64,000 nucleotides of DNA from Petrotoga sp. 9PWA.NaAc.5.4 (GCF_002895485.1 NZ_AZRK01000002.1:62001-126000); one strand, 5' to 3'; shown: positions 45,601 through 55,217, numbered from the stretch's first letter. Numbers and translations are program-made. Notes: generated by a model not told the origin, from the sequence alone.

Positions 45601-46078
45601 TTACATCACCCAGTATAACACAGTAAACTTCTATACCTTCGTCTGTTCCAGCCGATCCTAATCCATTTCCACTTTTCCCTTTTATATTAATTTGATTTTC
45701 TTCTATTTTTAATATTCTCGCAACATTTCGTTTTATTTGATACGAGATAGGAGAGATTGCAATGCTTTTTGATATTATAGTTGAATCTATATTGTTTATT
45801 GTGAAACTGTATTCATTGTTTATCAAATTCAATATCTTTTCCAAAAGAAAAGCGCTATTTGCATCTTTGTACTCTTTCGTTTCAGGGAAAAAATCTCCTA
45901 TGGATCCTACTCCACACATTCCTAAAATAGCATCTATAAGAGCATGGAAAAAAACGTCTGCATCCGAATGTCCACTTAATCCTAATTTTAATGGGTGCTC
46001 TACTTCAACACCGCCAATTATTAACTTTCTATTTTTAACCAAAGCATGAATATCATAACCAAACCCAATTTTTAACAT
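45578..46078 (-). CDS. ispF: 2-C-methyl-D-erythritol 2,4-cyclodiphosphate synthase
   Basis: 166 residues, normal length. It forms the cyclic diphosphate in the MEP isoprenoid pathway. Motifs: GFGYDIHAL (Asp8, His10 zinc ligands), GLSGHSDADVFFHALIDAILG and GSAGTDEGIEVYCVILG. The ATG is directly after the dnaN stop (1-bp gap), so the two genes are co-transcribed. Confidence 0.95.
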   Translation of the reverse strand: MLKIGFGYDIHALVKNRKLIIGGVEVEHPLKLGLSGHSDADVFFHALIDAILGMCGVGSIGDFFPETKEYKDANSAFLLEKILNLINNEYSFTINNIDSTIISKSIAISPISYQIKRNVARILKIEENQINIKGKSGNGLGSAGTDEGIEVYCVILGDVSEIQKDS

Positions 46079-46079
46079 G

Positions 46080-47192
46080 TTAGGCTTTCCTTTTTGGCAT
46101 GATTATGAACATATAACTATCATCCTGGAAAGGCTTTAATATAGTAGGCGTTTCTTCTCCTGAGATATTAAATTCAAATTCAACCGTTTCTATTCTTTCT
46201 AAAGCCTCTCTAAAATATCTTGGAGAATATGCGATCTCAATGTTTTTGCCTTCTTGTTCTACATCTATTTCTTCTCTTGCTTCTCCTACATCCGGAGAAC
46301 TTGCATAAAATATAATATGTCCTTCTTCTATGTTTAACAATGCATATTCATCCTTTCCTGCTGCTATTGACAGCCTTTTCATGATATTTAAAAAATCGGA
46401 TGTTTTTGTTTTAATCTTTGTGATAAAACTTCCCGGAATTATTTTTAAATAGTCAGGATATTCAGCTTCTACTACATTAAAAAGCACTTCTATTTCATCA
46501 TCTTCAAATTCAAAAAGTACCTGAGAACCACTTTGAATGATCTTTATTTTTTCGCTTTTTGCAGAAGACAAAATAGATCTCAATTCATCCATACTTTTTA
46601 GAGATAAAAGAAAGGAAGAGAGTACACTTTCATTTTCCAGTTGTTTTTCAGAGAGAGCTAATCTATAACCATCTGAAGCAACTAAATTCAAAAATCCGCC
46701 TTTTCTAAAATCCCAATAAACTGCATTTAAGTTTCTTGAAAGAGAGGAAGAATCTTTTTGAGCACAAAATATTACTTTATCTATCATGTTTGAAATAATA
46801 TTTCTTTCTATAACTATAGAATTTCCAAGAACATCGAAAACTAAAGAGGGGTATTCTTCTGGATCCATAATGGGGAGTTTAAAGTTTGAATTATCTGCAC
46901 TTATTTTTAACACACTATCTAAAGAAAGCTTTGCCTTTTCAGCTGAAAGGTTAGACAATATTTCTAAAAAAATTCTTTGTTCAACAACACAACCAAAAGC
47001 GCCATCAGTATTTTCTACTTTCAACCATTTATGAAATCCGGTTTGTAAATCAGTGGCATATATATGTAAAAAATTTTCTTTGGTTTCTAATTTTACTCCA
47101 GATAAGATAGGATTTGTGGTCTTTTTTGATACAGCGTTGTTCGTTAGTTCTACAGCATTTTTTAAAGCTTTAATATCTACTTCGATTTCCAT
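46080..47192 (-). CDS. dnaN: DNA polymerase III beta subunit (sliding clamp)
   Basis: 370 residues, ATG behind AAGGAGG. Three clamp domains: AVSKKTTNPILSGVKLETKE at the N-terminus, VASDGYRLALSEKQL in the second domain and FKPFQDDSYMFIIMPKR at the C-terminus (C-terminal part of the peptide-binding cleft). It is not next to dnaA, and I see no run of DnaA boxes nearby, so this is not an obvious origin region. First gene of a dnaN-ispF-nfi-MFS unit. Confidence 0.95.
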   Translation of the reverse strand: MEIEVDIKALKNAVELTNNAVSKKTTNPILSGVKLETKENFLHIYATDLQTGFHKWLKVENTDGAFGCVVEQRIFLEILSNLSAEKAKLSLDSVLKISADNSNFKLPIMDPEEYPSLVFDVLGNSIVIERNIISNMIDKVIFCAQKDSSSLSRNLNAVYWDFRKGGFLNLVASDGYRLALSEKQLENESVLSSFLLSLKSMDELRSILSSAKSEKIKIIQSGSQVLFEFEDDEIEVLFNVVEAEYPDYLKIIPGSFITKIKTKTSDFLNIMKRLSIAAGKDEYALLNIEEGHIIFYASSPDVGEAREEIDVEQEGKNIEIAYSPRYFREALERIETVEFEFNISGEETPTILKPFQDDSYMFIIMPKRKA

Positions 47193-47225
47193 TTGTCTTC
47201 CTCCTTTTGGAGAATCTAATTACTT

Positions 47226-47385
47226 ACTTTAGAAATTCCATAATCCTTATTATATATTTTAGTTTTGATTTTTTACAAAATACCTTTTTGGTACTCGTCC
47301 CAACAAAGGGAAACACTCCGCCGTGAACCCTTAAAGTTCAAAAGATCATTTTCTGAAAATTTCTATAAAGTCCTAAAGAATCTAA
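47226..47385 (-). repeat. Repeat-family element upstream of dnaN
   Basis: Left end ACTTTAGAAAT (47226-47236); the right end near TCCTAAAG is imperfect. The hairpin TTGGTACTCGTCCCAA pairs at six of seven positions, with different bases from other copies. The remaining 230 bp up to the pseudogene are A+T-rich and I see nothing in them. Confidence 0.65.
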
Positions 47386-47619
47386 GAATATCATTATTAT
47401 TTTACACTAAAAATTAAACAAAAACAAGAATAAAATAAAATTAGAATCATTTAAAGAAAATATTATTAATTTAGAAAGTTTTTAAATTAAAGTTTTATAT
47501 TTTCATAAAACATTTATAAATAACAAATTTCTTTTTAAAACATCCAAATACATTAAAATATTTATATATTTGCCTATAATCTTGATTAAAACAATTTAAT
47601 CAGTTACCAGTCTATATAA

Positions 47620-48297
47620 ACGGAATGGTTTCCTTTAGTTGAACAACTCGGAGGGGTCTTATTTAGTGAAGACGGTCAAACTGCCATAATAAATGATGAT
47701 GCATGATTAAAAGCACTTAAGTTCATGAAAGAATGGGACCTAAATGGCAAAAATTTGGGTTCTCCAACATACCAGCCAGCAAGAAATAAATTCAATAGAG
47801 ATAATAATACAGTTACTATGTGCATGTTGGGTTTATATCAAATAGATAGAATCAAAGCTCAAAATCCGGATTTTTATGAGAGCAAAGAATGGATGGTAGT
47901 ACCCTTCCCAGTGTTTGAAAATGCTGTTAATGAAGTTAAATGTAACTATTATGGACATTATTATATGGTGAATGCAGAAAGTTCTAAGGAAAAACAAGAA
48001 TATGCTTGGAAATTTATTAATTTCATGCTTAGCCATTCTGATGAGTATTTGATGAACTGTGGATTAATACAACCGAAGAAAACTCTTTTGGAGTCTGAGG
48101 TTTTCAAAAATTATCCATATGCGGATGTATTTTTGTCTGATTTAGAGAAATCCCATTCGGTTCCTCTTCATCTGAAGGGACCTCAATTTGAGCAACTAAT
48201 TAGGGAAACTATTGAATCAGTTATGTTAACTACTACGACTCCGGAGCAAGCATTAAATGTTCTTAAAAGAAAAGCTAATGAGCTTCTACAAAAATAA
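47620..48297 (+). pseudogene. Sugar-type extracellular solute-binding protein, C-terminal fragment with in-frame stop
   Basis: The frame reads TEWFPLVEQLGGVLFSEDGQTAIINDDA, then TGA at 47704, then LKALKFMKEWDLNGKNLGSP and on to a natural end near 48297. This is the C-terminal half of a family-1 (MalE-like) binding protein. The N-terminus with the signal peptide is missing and the upstream frame has stops. From the ATG at 47725 a 190-residue protein could still be made, but it would be non-secreted and lack a ligand cleft. It is dead or dying, together with the permease remnant that follows. Confidence 0.85.
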
Positions 48298-48324
48298 ATA
48301 ATAAATTTAGCTCAAAATTCTCAT

Positions 48325-48351
48325 CAGGCGAGCAAAGCTCGCTTGTTTTTT
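48325..48351 (+). terminator. Hairpin between binding-protein and permease remnants
   Basis: GCGAGC-AAA-GCTCGC stem followed by TTGTTTTTT. Such partial terminators are usual after the binding-protein gene of sugar ABC operons, where they raise its mRNA level over that of the permeases. Confidence 0.75.
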
Positions 48352-48363
48352 GGAGGGAGATTC

Positions 48364-48640
48364 CTTGAAAAAGTCAATAAATTTAGAAAAAAAGAAAGCT
48401 ATTTGGGGATTCATTTTTACCATTCCTGCAATTATTTTTTTGACATCTTTAGTTTTTATCCTATTATAAATGCTTTTTGGACAAGCTTTTATAAAAAGGA
48501 TATACTTTCGTTAGCTAAACCTATTGGAATTCACTGAAAGCAACAGGAATATTTACAATTGGGACTTTTGTTCCATTAGTGATTGTTAGTTTAATTTTAG
48601 AGGTTCCAATCTTTGCACCAATATCCATAAATCCTCCATG
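48364..48640 (+). pseudogene. Sugar ABC transporter permease remnant (MalF type), frameshifted and truncated
   Basis: TTG start after GGAGGGAG; the frame reads MKKSINLEKKKAIWGFIFTI and goes on through a first membrane segment (PAIIFLTSLVF), where a one-base loss shifts the frame. The next frame continues FYPIINAFWTSFYKKD. After a deletion a third frame reads NSLKATGIFTIGTFVPLVIV, the usual next membrane segment. Everything after that is lost. Partner of the dead binding-protein gene upstream. Confidence 0.75.
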
Positions 48641-48800
48641 AGCTCCTGCTATAAGTAATATTGCCCCTATGAAAGTATAAACAAATTCTTTAATTATTTT
48701 TAGAAAAGAGTATTTAGATAATTTAAATAATGTTATACCTATAGGAACAATTGTGAAATTCATAATCAATACGATGATAATAATAGGAAGTACTAAGATA
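48600..48800 (-). other. Possible membrane-protein remnant, unassigned
   Basis: On the minus strand an 82-codon frame has hydrophobic segments and the stretch AGAHGGFMDIGAKIG. This is faintly like the glycine-rich repeats of DUF1538 transporters, a weak resemblance only. Its end overlaps the last permease-like reading on the other strand, so part of it must be spurious. No good ribosome binding site. I see no intact gene in 48640-48880. Confidence 0.2.
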
Positions 48801-48879
48801 TTTTTAGAGTTGAATTTAAACGCTTAATTAACTATAACCTAAAAATAAATATCAAAGTCAAGTTAAAGAATAACCAAAA

Positions 48880-48909
48880 ATAACCAGGAAGAATTTCTTC
48901 CTGGTTATT
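48880..48909 (-). terminator. Terminator of the ornithine operon
   Basis: Long perfect hairpin AATAACCAGGAAGAA / TTCTTCCTGGTTATT around the oraE stop, with the stop codon inside the stem. On the minus strand the stem is followed by TTTTTGGTTATT. It closes the ord-ortA-ortB-oraS-oraE unit. Confidence 0.75.
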
Positions 48910-51097
48910 CTAATTTCTCTTTTAACTTTTTTGCTAGAAAAGTCGCTACATGATTTCCTTTTGTTCCTCTTCCAAATCCCGCATCCATATAATTACTTAC
49001 AGCTAAATCATTTGTTATCTGCGTACCACCTACGATTAATAATAATTTATCCCTTACACCTTTTTCAACAGCTATTTCGTGTAGCTTCTTCATATTTTCT
49101 ATATGAACGTCGTTATGCGTTACTATCATGGAAGCTAAAACTGCTTGTGCACCAACTTCTATTGCTGCATCTATAATTTTTTCTGGTGGAACAGAGGTAC
49201 CAAGATAAACGTAAGATATTCCATATTTTTCAATACCTCCATGTTTTATATCGAGGATTTCCCTTATCCCTATGTTGTGTTCATCATTACCAATAGTTCC
49301 CGCAACGATTTTAACTTTCTGTTTACTAAAGAATTCAAAAAGTTCTTCATCGCTCATAACTTCTGTTTTCTTCGGCAATTCTAATTCATCTTTTTTTATA
49401 AAAAATGGAACCTTTGCTTTCAATTCAAGGTAAGTACCTTCTGAAGGGTGTAAAATACTTTTTCCTATAACTTGGATTTCTTCCAAACCCATTTTATTAC
49501 ATATTTCTATAGCGGCTGCTTCTGCATATGCTTGCGGTTCTGGTATGGTCATATCCAATTGTATCCATCCATCATAGCTCCATTCAACTTCTGGCTTTAT
49601 AAGGTTTTGTTCCTTATATTCTTTAACTTCTGAAAGTCTTTTTTCAACATTATCATTTTCATCTAATTCATCTATAAATTGTATCTTTTCTCTATTGTGT
49701 AAAGTGCAACCATCGATTAAGTCGCAAGGTTTTTCTATGTCTTTAGGTAAATTGTTGTATCCAAAATGTTCACAAACTGGTGCCATATAATCGTTATCTC
49801 TAGGGACAACAGTTGCAGCTGCAATTCCTCCATTTTTCGGTCTTGCAATTCCGTCTCCCGCTCTTTCCGGGTAGTATCCGTTATCAACAAACATTCCATT
49901 TTCAAGAGCCTCAAAATATCCTCCCATTTCAATTATCTCTTCTAACATAAGGATTGCTCTCATTTTAAGCTCTCTTACTTCTTTTTTTATATTTTCTTCG
50001 TTAATTTTTACGTAATTTTTAATTCCATCCATTGATATTAAAGTATGTTTTGCAGTTTCAATACCTCGTATTGAATTAATATGCCAAGGTACGTTACGTC
50101 CTTCATCTGGAGTTATAGTTGATTGAATATCTGCAGAAGTTAATCTTGAAATTGCGGTGTTTAAAACATGTATTCTTGTTGCATCAAATAAATCTGATTC
50201 AATGTATCTTGTGTTCATTTGAGATCTAAATTTGTAGTCTTTAAATAGTTCTCTTAAAGTTACAGCATAAACCAAATTTATTCTAAATTCAGGTGCAGGG
50301 GATACAACAGGAGGAACAGTAGATAAAGCAATATTTTCTTTTTTCATTCCTACTTTAACAGAATAAAGTGAGTTTATAGCATGTTGAACAAGAAGTTCGG
50401 GCATCACGTTTCTTGATTTTTTAGCAGATGCATTTGCGTTGTGTGCTCCATCAATTTGAAGCATATTTACCGATGCCATTATTTTTTTTGCAACAGCCGC
50501 ATCTACAAAAGAACGAATAGGGTTGATTCCTCTGTAAAGAATGTTGTACTGAGGGTCTTGATGAGCTCCATTTACTCCTTCTTCGGCAAATAAAACGGCT
50601 ATTTCAGGTCCAGCAACACCTGACACATAGCTATGAAAATTAATTTCTCTTCCTACTTCTTCTTCTATTAAATCGAGAGCTTTTCTTGTAGCTCTTAGTT
50701 GTTTTCTTGTTATAGGAATTCCTCCGATTCCTTCTGGAGTTCCTTCAATTAGTCCGTCAATGTGGCTTTGTCCTAAAGTTCTTATAACCATTATGTGGTC
50801 AGCTCCATGCCATGCTGCCATTCTCATTCTTCTAATATCTTCTTCAAATCTTCCGGAAGCAATTTCTGAGGTAATTATGGTTTCGGGTTGAGGGTCTATG
50901 TTGTCAAAATAATGTGAAGCAGGTAAAGGAACGGAGTTTTTTAAATCTTCGCTTATTTGATAATATTCAAAATCGCTTTTTTTAGTACCTTCTGGAAGTT
51001 TTTTTCTCCATGTCCATCCCTTCCTTTTAGGTACGTAATTTTTTAAGTCTTTTAATATTTCTTCGATTTTAATCTTCTCATTCGGATTTAATTTCAT
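48905..51097 (-). CDS. oraE: D-ornithine 4,5-aminomutase, large (B12/PLP) subunit
   Basis: 730 residues from the ATG at 51097, which has AAGGTGG about 9 bp upstream; earlier in-frame starts lie inside oraS. Adenosylcobalamin and PLP enzyme that moves the terminal amino group of D-ornithine to C4, giving 2,4-diaminopentanoate. The B12-binding domain is at the C-terminus, with the cobalamin histidine in DEHNIG (His607) and LLIVGGTQ. The TIM-barrel part includes SYVSGVAGPEIAVLFAEEG. The 20-bp overlap with oraS suggests coupled translation. No reactivase (MutL-like) gene is present. Confidence 0.95.
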   Translation of the reverse strand: MKLNPNEKIKIEEILKDLKNYVPKRKGWTWRKKLPEGTKKSDFEYYQISEDLKNSVPLPASHYFDNIDPQPETIITSEIASGRFEEDIRRMRMAAWHGADHIMVIRTLGQSHIDGLIEGTPEGIGGIPITRKQLRATRKALDLIEEEVGREINFHSYVSGVAGPEIAVLFAEEGVNGAHQDPQYNILYRGINPIRSFVDAAVAKKIMASVNMLQIDGAHNANASAKKSRNVMPELLVQHAINSLYSVKVGMKKENIALSTVPPVVSPAPEFRINLVYAVTLRELFKDYKFRSQMNTRYIESDLFDATRIHVLNTAISRLTSADIQSTITPDEGRNVPWHINSIRGIETAKHTLISMDGIKNYVKINEENIKKEVRELKMRAILMLEEIIEMGGYFEALENGMFVDNGYYPERAGDGIARPKNGGIAAATVVPRDNDYMAPVCEHFGYNNLPKDIEKPCDLIDGCTLHNREKIQFIDELDENDNVEKRLSEVKEYKEQNLIKPEVEWSYDGWIQLDMTIPEPQAYAEAAAIEICNKMGLEEIQVIGKSILHPSEGTYLELKAKVPFFIKKDELELPKKTEVMSDEELFEFFSKQKVKIVAGTIGNDEHNIGIREILDIKHGGIEKYGISYVYLGTSVPPEKIIDAAIEVGAQAVLASMIVTHNDVHIENMKKLHEIAVEKGVRDKLLLIVGGTQITNDLAVSNYMDAGFGRGTKGNHVATFLAKKLKEKLE

Positions 51098-51464
51098 GAG
51101 CATCGCCACCTTTAAAGATACTTTGTGCTTCATCCCAATAGTTACCTTTTAATAGTTCTTCTCCTGCTTTCATGACGTCAATATTTTTCAATTTGGCTAT
51201 TTGGTATACAATATTTCCGGCTCCTTTTGATAAGAGTCCTACTTCTAAAATTTTATCTACAAGAGCCTTTGCTTGTAATGAGTTAAATCCCATTCTTAAT
51301 AAAACAGATCTTTCAATAGAGGGAGAAGTATGTGTTTTGGCTAATTCAATTAGAGGATCAACTACTTGAGCAACCAATTTCCAAAAATATTCATCGAGTT
51401 CTTCGTTCGTCATATTTTGTAACTTTATTGATCTTTCTTTAAAATCATCAATTCTCTCTTTCAT
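51078..51464 (-). CDS. oraS: D-ornithine 4,5-aminomutase, small subunit
   Basis: 128 residues, ATG with TAAGGAGG upstream (an in-frame earlier start is unsupported). Matches OraS in length and in RSVLLRMGFNSLQAKALVDKI and GAGNIVYQIAKL. It assembles with OraE as a heterotetramer. An element of the repeat family separates it from ortB. Confidence 0.92.
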   Translation of the reverse strand: MKERIDDFKERSIKLQNMTNEELDEYFWKLVAQVVDPLIELAKTHTSPSIERSVLLRMGFNSLQAKALVDKILEVGLLSKGAGNIVYQIAKLKNIDVMKAGEELLKGNYWDEAQSIFKGGDAHEIKSE

Positions 51465-51495
51465 AAAAACCTCCTTAATTCTAATTTTTTTACTC

Positions 51496-51697
51496 ACTTT
51501 AGAAATTTTAAAAACTGTTTTTTCTGTATATTTTATTGTTAAATTTTTTATAAAACGCCTCAATGACTCTAATCCTTACTAACTATGAATTTTTTAATTT
51601 TTTAGCTACGCGTAACAAAGGAAGGGAGAGAGGGCTCTGCCCTGAACCCGTTATAAATTCAAAAGCTTATTTTTTATAAAATTCTTATTCCTAAAGG
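51496..51697 (-). repeat. MITE-like element, full length (202 bp), inside the ornithine operon
   Basis: Ends ACTTTAGAAAT (51496-51506) and ATTCCTAAAGG (51687-51697). It has exactly the length of the copy at 5902-6103. Core GGGCTCTGCCC and hairpin TAGCTACGCGTAACAAA. Oriented with the operon. Confidence 0.85.
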
Positions 51698-51713
51698 ACA
51701 TATTATTATGTTT

Positions 51714-53126
51714 TTAATCCAAAAGGACTTTATCTATTAAATCCTTTACAATTTTTTTATTTTCCCTTATATCCTCAGCTATAAAATCAATTTCTTTTTG
51801 GGTGAAAGTATTTTTATTCCATCTTTTAACAATTTCTTTTACATAAGATTCTTTTAATTGAAACATAGGAATTTCTATATAACCTATTTGTGAAGGGTGT
51901 TTTGGTATTACTATTCTTTTACCAGGTTTATCTTCTTTTATTGGATCTCCTATTTTTATTTCTATCCCGTTTTGTTTTGCAAACGTCAGCTGCGCACTTG
52001 GTAGTTTTCCTGCTCCGGTATATTCGGTTTCATTTACAACTATAACTTCGTCTTCGTTCATTTCCTTTGCTATTGCGAAAGCAGCAGCTAAAGAAGTATT
52101 ACCTGCAGGACCTCTTTGAATACCTTCAAGTTTTGCAAGTAGCTCAGTAATATAAAAAACCTCTCCTTGGGTAACGAGTACGTATCGATCCATATATCTT
52201 AATACACGTGCAGCGTTTCTGGGTACATCTGATCTATCTGGGAATACCGCAAAAGGTATTCCAAAACCAGTATGCCCAGTCGTAAAGGATTTTCTATTAA
52301 AGTCTCTATCTGAAGCCATGTGAAGCCCTCTTAAATCTACACTTGCTCCAATTATTTTTGTATTTGTTGCACCGGCTTTTCTCAATCCTCTTGCTGTTCC
52401 TGTTGTTAAACCTCCTCCTGCATGTGTACTAACCACAACTTCTGGGAATTTACCAATCATTTTTTTGGTCTGTGAAGCTATCTCCCAGCCTAAGGTTTCG
52501 ATACCTGCTATACCAAACGGAGAATACAAAGAAGCATTGAAAAAACCTGTTTCATCAAGTAACAACAACGTATAATAAAAAAGTTCTGGACCGACACTTA
52601 CTTGAACCACTTCACTTCCATAAGCTGCACAAGCTCTTTCTTTTTCTAAGATTTCTGGTTGCCCAATACCTTTTGAATCAAAACATTCTTGAACAATAAT
52701 CGATTTTAATCCTCTTTTGGCAGCTTGAGAAGCTACTGCAGCACCATAATTTCCGCTTGTTGCAGCTATAACCCCTTTGTATCCCATTTCTTTAGCTTTA
52801 TAAACGCTTATAGAGGCTCTTCTGTCCTTAAAAGAACCCGAAGGATTAGTTTGCTCATCTTTTATAAAAATTCTTGCGCCTTTCCCTTTTTCAGATAGTT
52901 TTTTTACAAGTTTGTTTATGTTTTTCAATTCTATCAATGGAGTTTGACCTACTCCAGTTTCTTGTTGTATTTTTTGTATTTCTTCAATAGAGTAACCTGC
53001 GTCTTGCATCATTCTTTCATAGTCGAAAGCAATCCCTTCTATTTCGTATTGGTTATAATCAACTCCCACAGATTTTTTAATTATTTCTACTTGTCTTTGC
53101 ATTATTGATTCGTAAGATTTACTCAT
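51714..53126 (-). CDS. ortB: 2-Amino-4-ketopentanoate thiolase, beta subunit
   Basis: 470 residues. Fold-type-II PLP protein with the Schiff-base lysine in TNPSGSFKDRRAS (Lys100) and SGNYGAAVASQAA. OrtAB cleaves 2-amino-4-ketopentanoate with CoA to acetyl-CoA and alanine. The order with ortA and ord is that of Clostridium sticklandii. The start overlaps ortA by 8 bp. Confidence 0.93.
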   Translation of the reverse strand: MSKSYESIMQRQVEIIKKSVGVDYNQYEIEGIAFDYERMMQDAGYSIEEIQKIQQETGVGQTPLIELKNINKLVKKLSEKGKGARIFIKDEQTNPSGSFKDRRASISVYKAKEMGYKGVIAATSGNYGAAVASQAAKRGLKSIIVQECFDSKGIGQPEILEKERACAAYGSEVVQVSVGPELFYYTLLLLDETGFFNASLYSPFGIAGIETLGWEIASQTKKMIGKFPEVVVSTHAGGGLTTGTARGLRKAGATNTKIIGASVDLRGLHMASDRDFNRKSFTTGHTGFGIPFAVFPDRSDVPRNAARVLRYMDRYVLVTQGEVFYITELLAKLEGIQRGPAGNTSLAAAFAIAKEMNEDEVIVVNETEYTGAGKLPSAQLTFAKQNGIEIKIGDPIKEDKPGKRIVIPKHPSQIGYIEIPMFQLKESYVKEIVKRWNKNTFTQKEIDFIAEDIRENKKIVKDLIDKVLLD

Positions 53127-53421
53127 CTACATCACCTATTTTTAAGATATCGCTATTAATATGCAAAAGTTCTGGTATAGGCTCTCCAAAATTATGTTCA
53201 TATCTTGGATTTATCTTTTCTAATCTTCCTTTAATTAATCTTCCAATTGGTGTTTTTATTGTAACAATTTCATTTAATTCGGCTTCTTTATCTTCTAGGA
53301 AACCTTTAATTCTAATTTCAAGTGGAAGTTTCTTAGTATCATCTGGTAGATGCTCTGATCTTTCTTCTGGATTTAAAGCAATAAAGTGGATTTGTACCCA
53401 ATCACCTTTTTTTGCTTGCAT
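53119..53421 (-). CDS. ortA: 2-Amino-4-ketopentanoate thiolase, alpha subunit
   Basis: 100 residues, ATG behind GGAGG. Small beta-rich protein with the OrtA pattern: GDWVQIHFIAL, LPLEIRIKGFL, GRLIKGRL and NPRYEHNFGEPIPELL. It forms the thiolase with OrtB. Placed between ord and ortB with overlapping ends. Confidence 0.92.
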   Translation of the reverse strand: MQAKKGDWVQIHFIALNPEERSEHLPDDTKKLPLEIRIKGFLEDKEAELNEIVTIKTPIGRLIKGRLEKINPRYEHNFGEPIPELLHINSDILKIGDVDE

Positions 53422-53437
53422 TTTATATGCTCCTCCT

Positions 53438-54454
53438 TTAATAAATTTCTCCGATCAGTGATCTAGGAACAGGTAAATCGGCCATCGTTAAAAGTCCTGG
53501 ATCAGCTTCAACAACTAAAGGAATCATATTTGTTGCAATGGCTATAGTACCTTTTCCACCAGGAATTTCTGGTTTTATAGACATCGAAATATTTGGATTC
53601 CCTTCAATATTTATATAATCTCCAGTTTGAACATTTTCAATTTCTGGGAGTACTTGTTGAGGGTGTTCGAGTTCTATTACAAGTTCACCGTTTGAATATG
53701 CTCTTGCTATATGTCTGCAACCTGCTACATTTCCTGGTTGAACTTTGACATATTTTGTTTCTCTTAATGCCTTTGAAATTATTGGTTCTCTGACCTGTTC
53801 AATATTATCTATCTTCCATCCCAATGCTTCAGCTATCATATGTATGGATTGTTCAAAACCAATATGCCCCACAATTTTTCCGTTTTTTAATCCTTCTTCA
53901 AATTCTTCGGGGGTAGTTCCAACTCCCTGTGTTTCCATAACAGTAGGCCCAAAAGGTGAAAGATCGTTTATTCGAGCAGCTTTTATTTTTTTAACATTTA
54001 AGCATGCCCCGGTTAAAGCTATAATCAACGTATCAAGAACAAAACCAGGGTTTATTCCTGTACCCAAAACAGATACATTATGTCTTATAGCTATGTTATT
54101 GATCTCGTTAGCTGCTTCAAAATTTGTGTAGAAAGGATGAGCCATTTCTTCAGCTATAGTGATAACATTTATGTTTTCTTTTAAAATCGAAATAATCTGA
54201 TCTTTTACAACAGAGATAAAGGAATTTGTAGCTATAACGACAAGATCTGGATTAGTTTTTTTAATCATTTCTATTGGATTATCGTAGACCTTTACGCCTG
54301 TTTTTTCCAATCCCAATAAATTTCCTACATCTTTTCCTATATATTCTGTTCTAACATCGTGAACTCCAACCAATTGTAATTCATATTTGCTCAAGATATT
54401 TCGTGCAATTCCACTTCCCATAGCTCCGAAGCCCCATATTGCAACTCTATACAT
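53438..54454 (-). CDS. ord: 2,4-Diaminopentanoate dehydrogenase
   Basis: 338 residues, ATG behind GGGAGG. Dihydrodipicolinate-reductase-like NAD(P) enzyme with the Rossmann motif [15 protein letters not shown] (about 7-21). It oxidatively deaminates 2,4-diaminopentanoate to 2-amino-4-ketopentanoate, the step between OraSE and OrtAB. First gene of the operon, with its own promoter upstream. Confidence 0.93.
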   Translation of the reverse strand: MYRVAIWGFGAMGSGIARNILSKYELQLVGVHDVRTEYIGKDVGNLLGLEKTGVKVYDNPIEMIKKTNPDLVVIATNSFISVVKDQIISILKENINVITIAEEMAHPFYTNFEAANEINNIAIRHNVSVLGTGINPGFVLDTLIIALTGACLNVKKIKAARINDLSPFGPTVMETQGVGTTPEEFEEGLKNGKIVGHIGFEQSIHMIAEALGWKIDNIEQVREPIISKALRETKYVKVQPGNVAGCRHIARAYSNGELVIELEHPQQVLPEIENVQTGDYINIEGNPNISMSIKPEIPGGKGTIAIATNMIPLVVEADPGLLTMADLPVPRSLIGEIY

Positions 54455-54496
54455 CTTAAAACCTCCCTATGAATTTTTTTTCATGTATATAAATAT

Positions 54497-54524
54497 ATTA
54501 TAACGTTTTGCAAAAATCTTCAAA
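54497..54524 (-). promoter_or_regulatory. Promoter of the ornithine operon
   Basis: On the minus strand TTTGAA (54519-54524), a 16-bp spacer, then TATAAT (54497-54502). The ord ATG is about 45 bp further on. No operator dyad is evident. Confidence 0.65.
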
Positions 54525-54552
54525 CCTTATTATTCATGATTACAATAGAATA

Positions 54553-54590
54553 AAAGCGTTTAACCGCTCTGAAATGCGATTAAACGCTTT
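54553..54590 (-). terminator. Terminator after the hypothetical gene
   Basis: Perfect 11-bp stem AAAGCGTTTAA / TTAAACGCTTT. On the minus strand it is followed by TTTA. It separates the 54.6-55.2 kb gene from the ornithine operon. Confidence 0.65.
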
Positions 54591-54620
54591 AAACATGGTT
54601 TTTCTGACAATATTTTTTAT

Positions 54621-55217
54621 TTATATAGCAGCATACCCTTCTTTTTTCTGGAAATATTTAGATAGTGTCTTTATTCTATTGTCTTGTAATAAGTCTTTAA
54701 AGAATGTTTCTTGTTCTGGTTCTGTTTTGTACCAATTATTTATTAAATCAAGAAAACCTATATCTTTATCTTCTTGTTTAATATATAACCTTGCAAAACC
54801 GTATTTATTCCATATATTCATTTGAACCATATAATCATATGATAAAGATTCTATAATATTTCCCAACTTTTCTCTACTTTTTGCTATGGATTCTTTTTCT
54901 TTTTCTAATAATGTGAGCAAAAAAAATAGAAACTCTTTTCCCACTTCATTCGAGATAATTTCATTTTTTTCAGAAGAGTTTTCGTCGAAGTCGTAATAAA
55001 TTTCATTTTTCTGGACAGAATAGCCAGGAACTATTTCAAAATTTTTTAAAACGTTTAAAACGTCAAGAATTTCTCTTTTATTTTTTACTTCTTTTCTAAA
55101 TCTGTTTATATCTTCTCTTTCATAAGTTTCAAAACCCAAATGTCTTATTACTTCCAATTGATTATCGTTTAAAACATCTAAATAGTATGCTAAATATAAC
55201 TTTATCACTCTGTTCAT
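54621..55217 (-). CDS. Hypothetical protein (198 aa)
   Basis: Not recognised. A soluble, charged, mainly helical protein. No signal peptide, membrane segment or known motif. The N-terminus is amphipathic (MNRVIKLYLAYYLDVL), a central region is acidic (EIYYDFDENSSEKNE) and helices with many leucines follow. It has its own terminator and stands apart from the ornithine operon and from the metal-efflux gene. Coding use looks like its neighbours. Confidence 0.65.
   Translation of the reverse strand: MNRVIKLYLAYYLDVLNDNQLEVIRHLGFETYEREDINRFRKEVKNKREILDVLNVLKNFEIVPGYSVQKNEIYYDFDENSSEKNEIISNEVGKEFLFFLLTLLEKEKESIAKSREKLGNIIESLSYDYMVQMNIWNKYGFARLYIKQEDKDIGFLDLINNWYKTEPEQETFFKDLLQDNRIKTLSKYFQKKEGYAAI

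Noticed and set aside
46080-47620. dnaN and the A+T-rich gap considered as a replication origin.
   Set aside because: No dnaA, no cluster of DnaA boxes, and the gap contains a repeat element and a pseudogene.
48521-48769. An intact minus-strand membrane gene.
   Set aside because: No ribosome site, overlaps a permease remnant on the other strand, and only weak similarity to DUF1538. Listed as a doubtful remnant.
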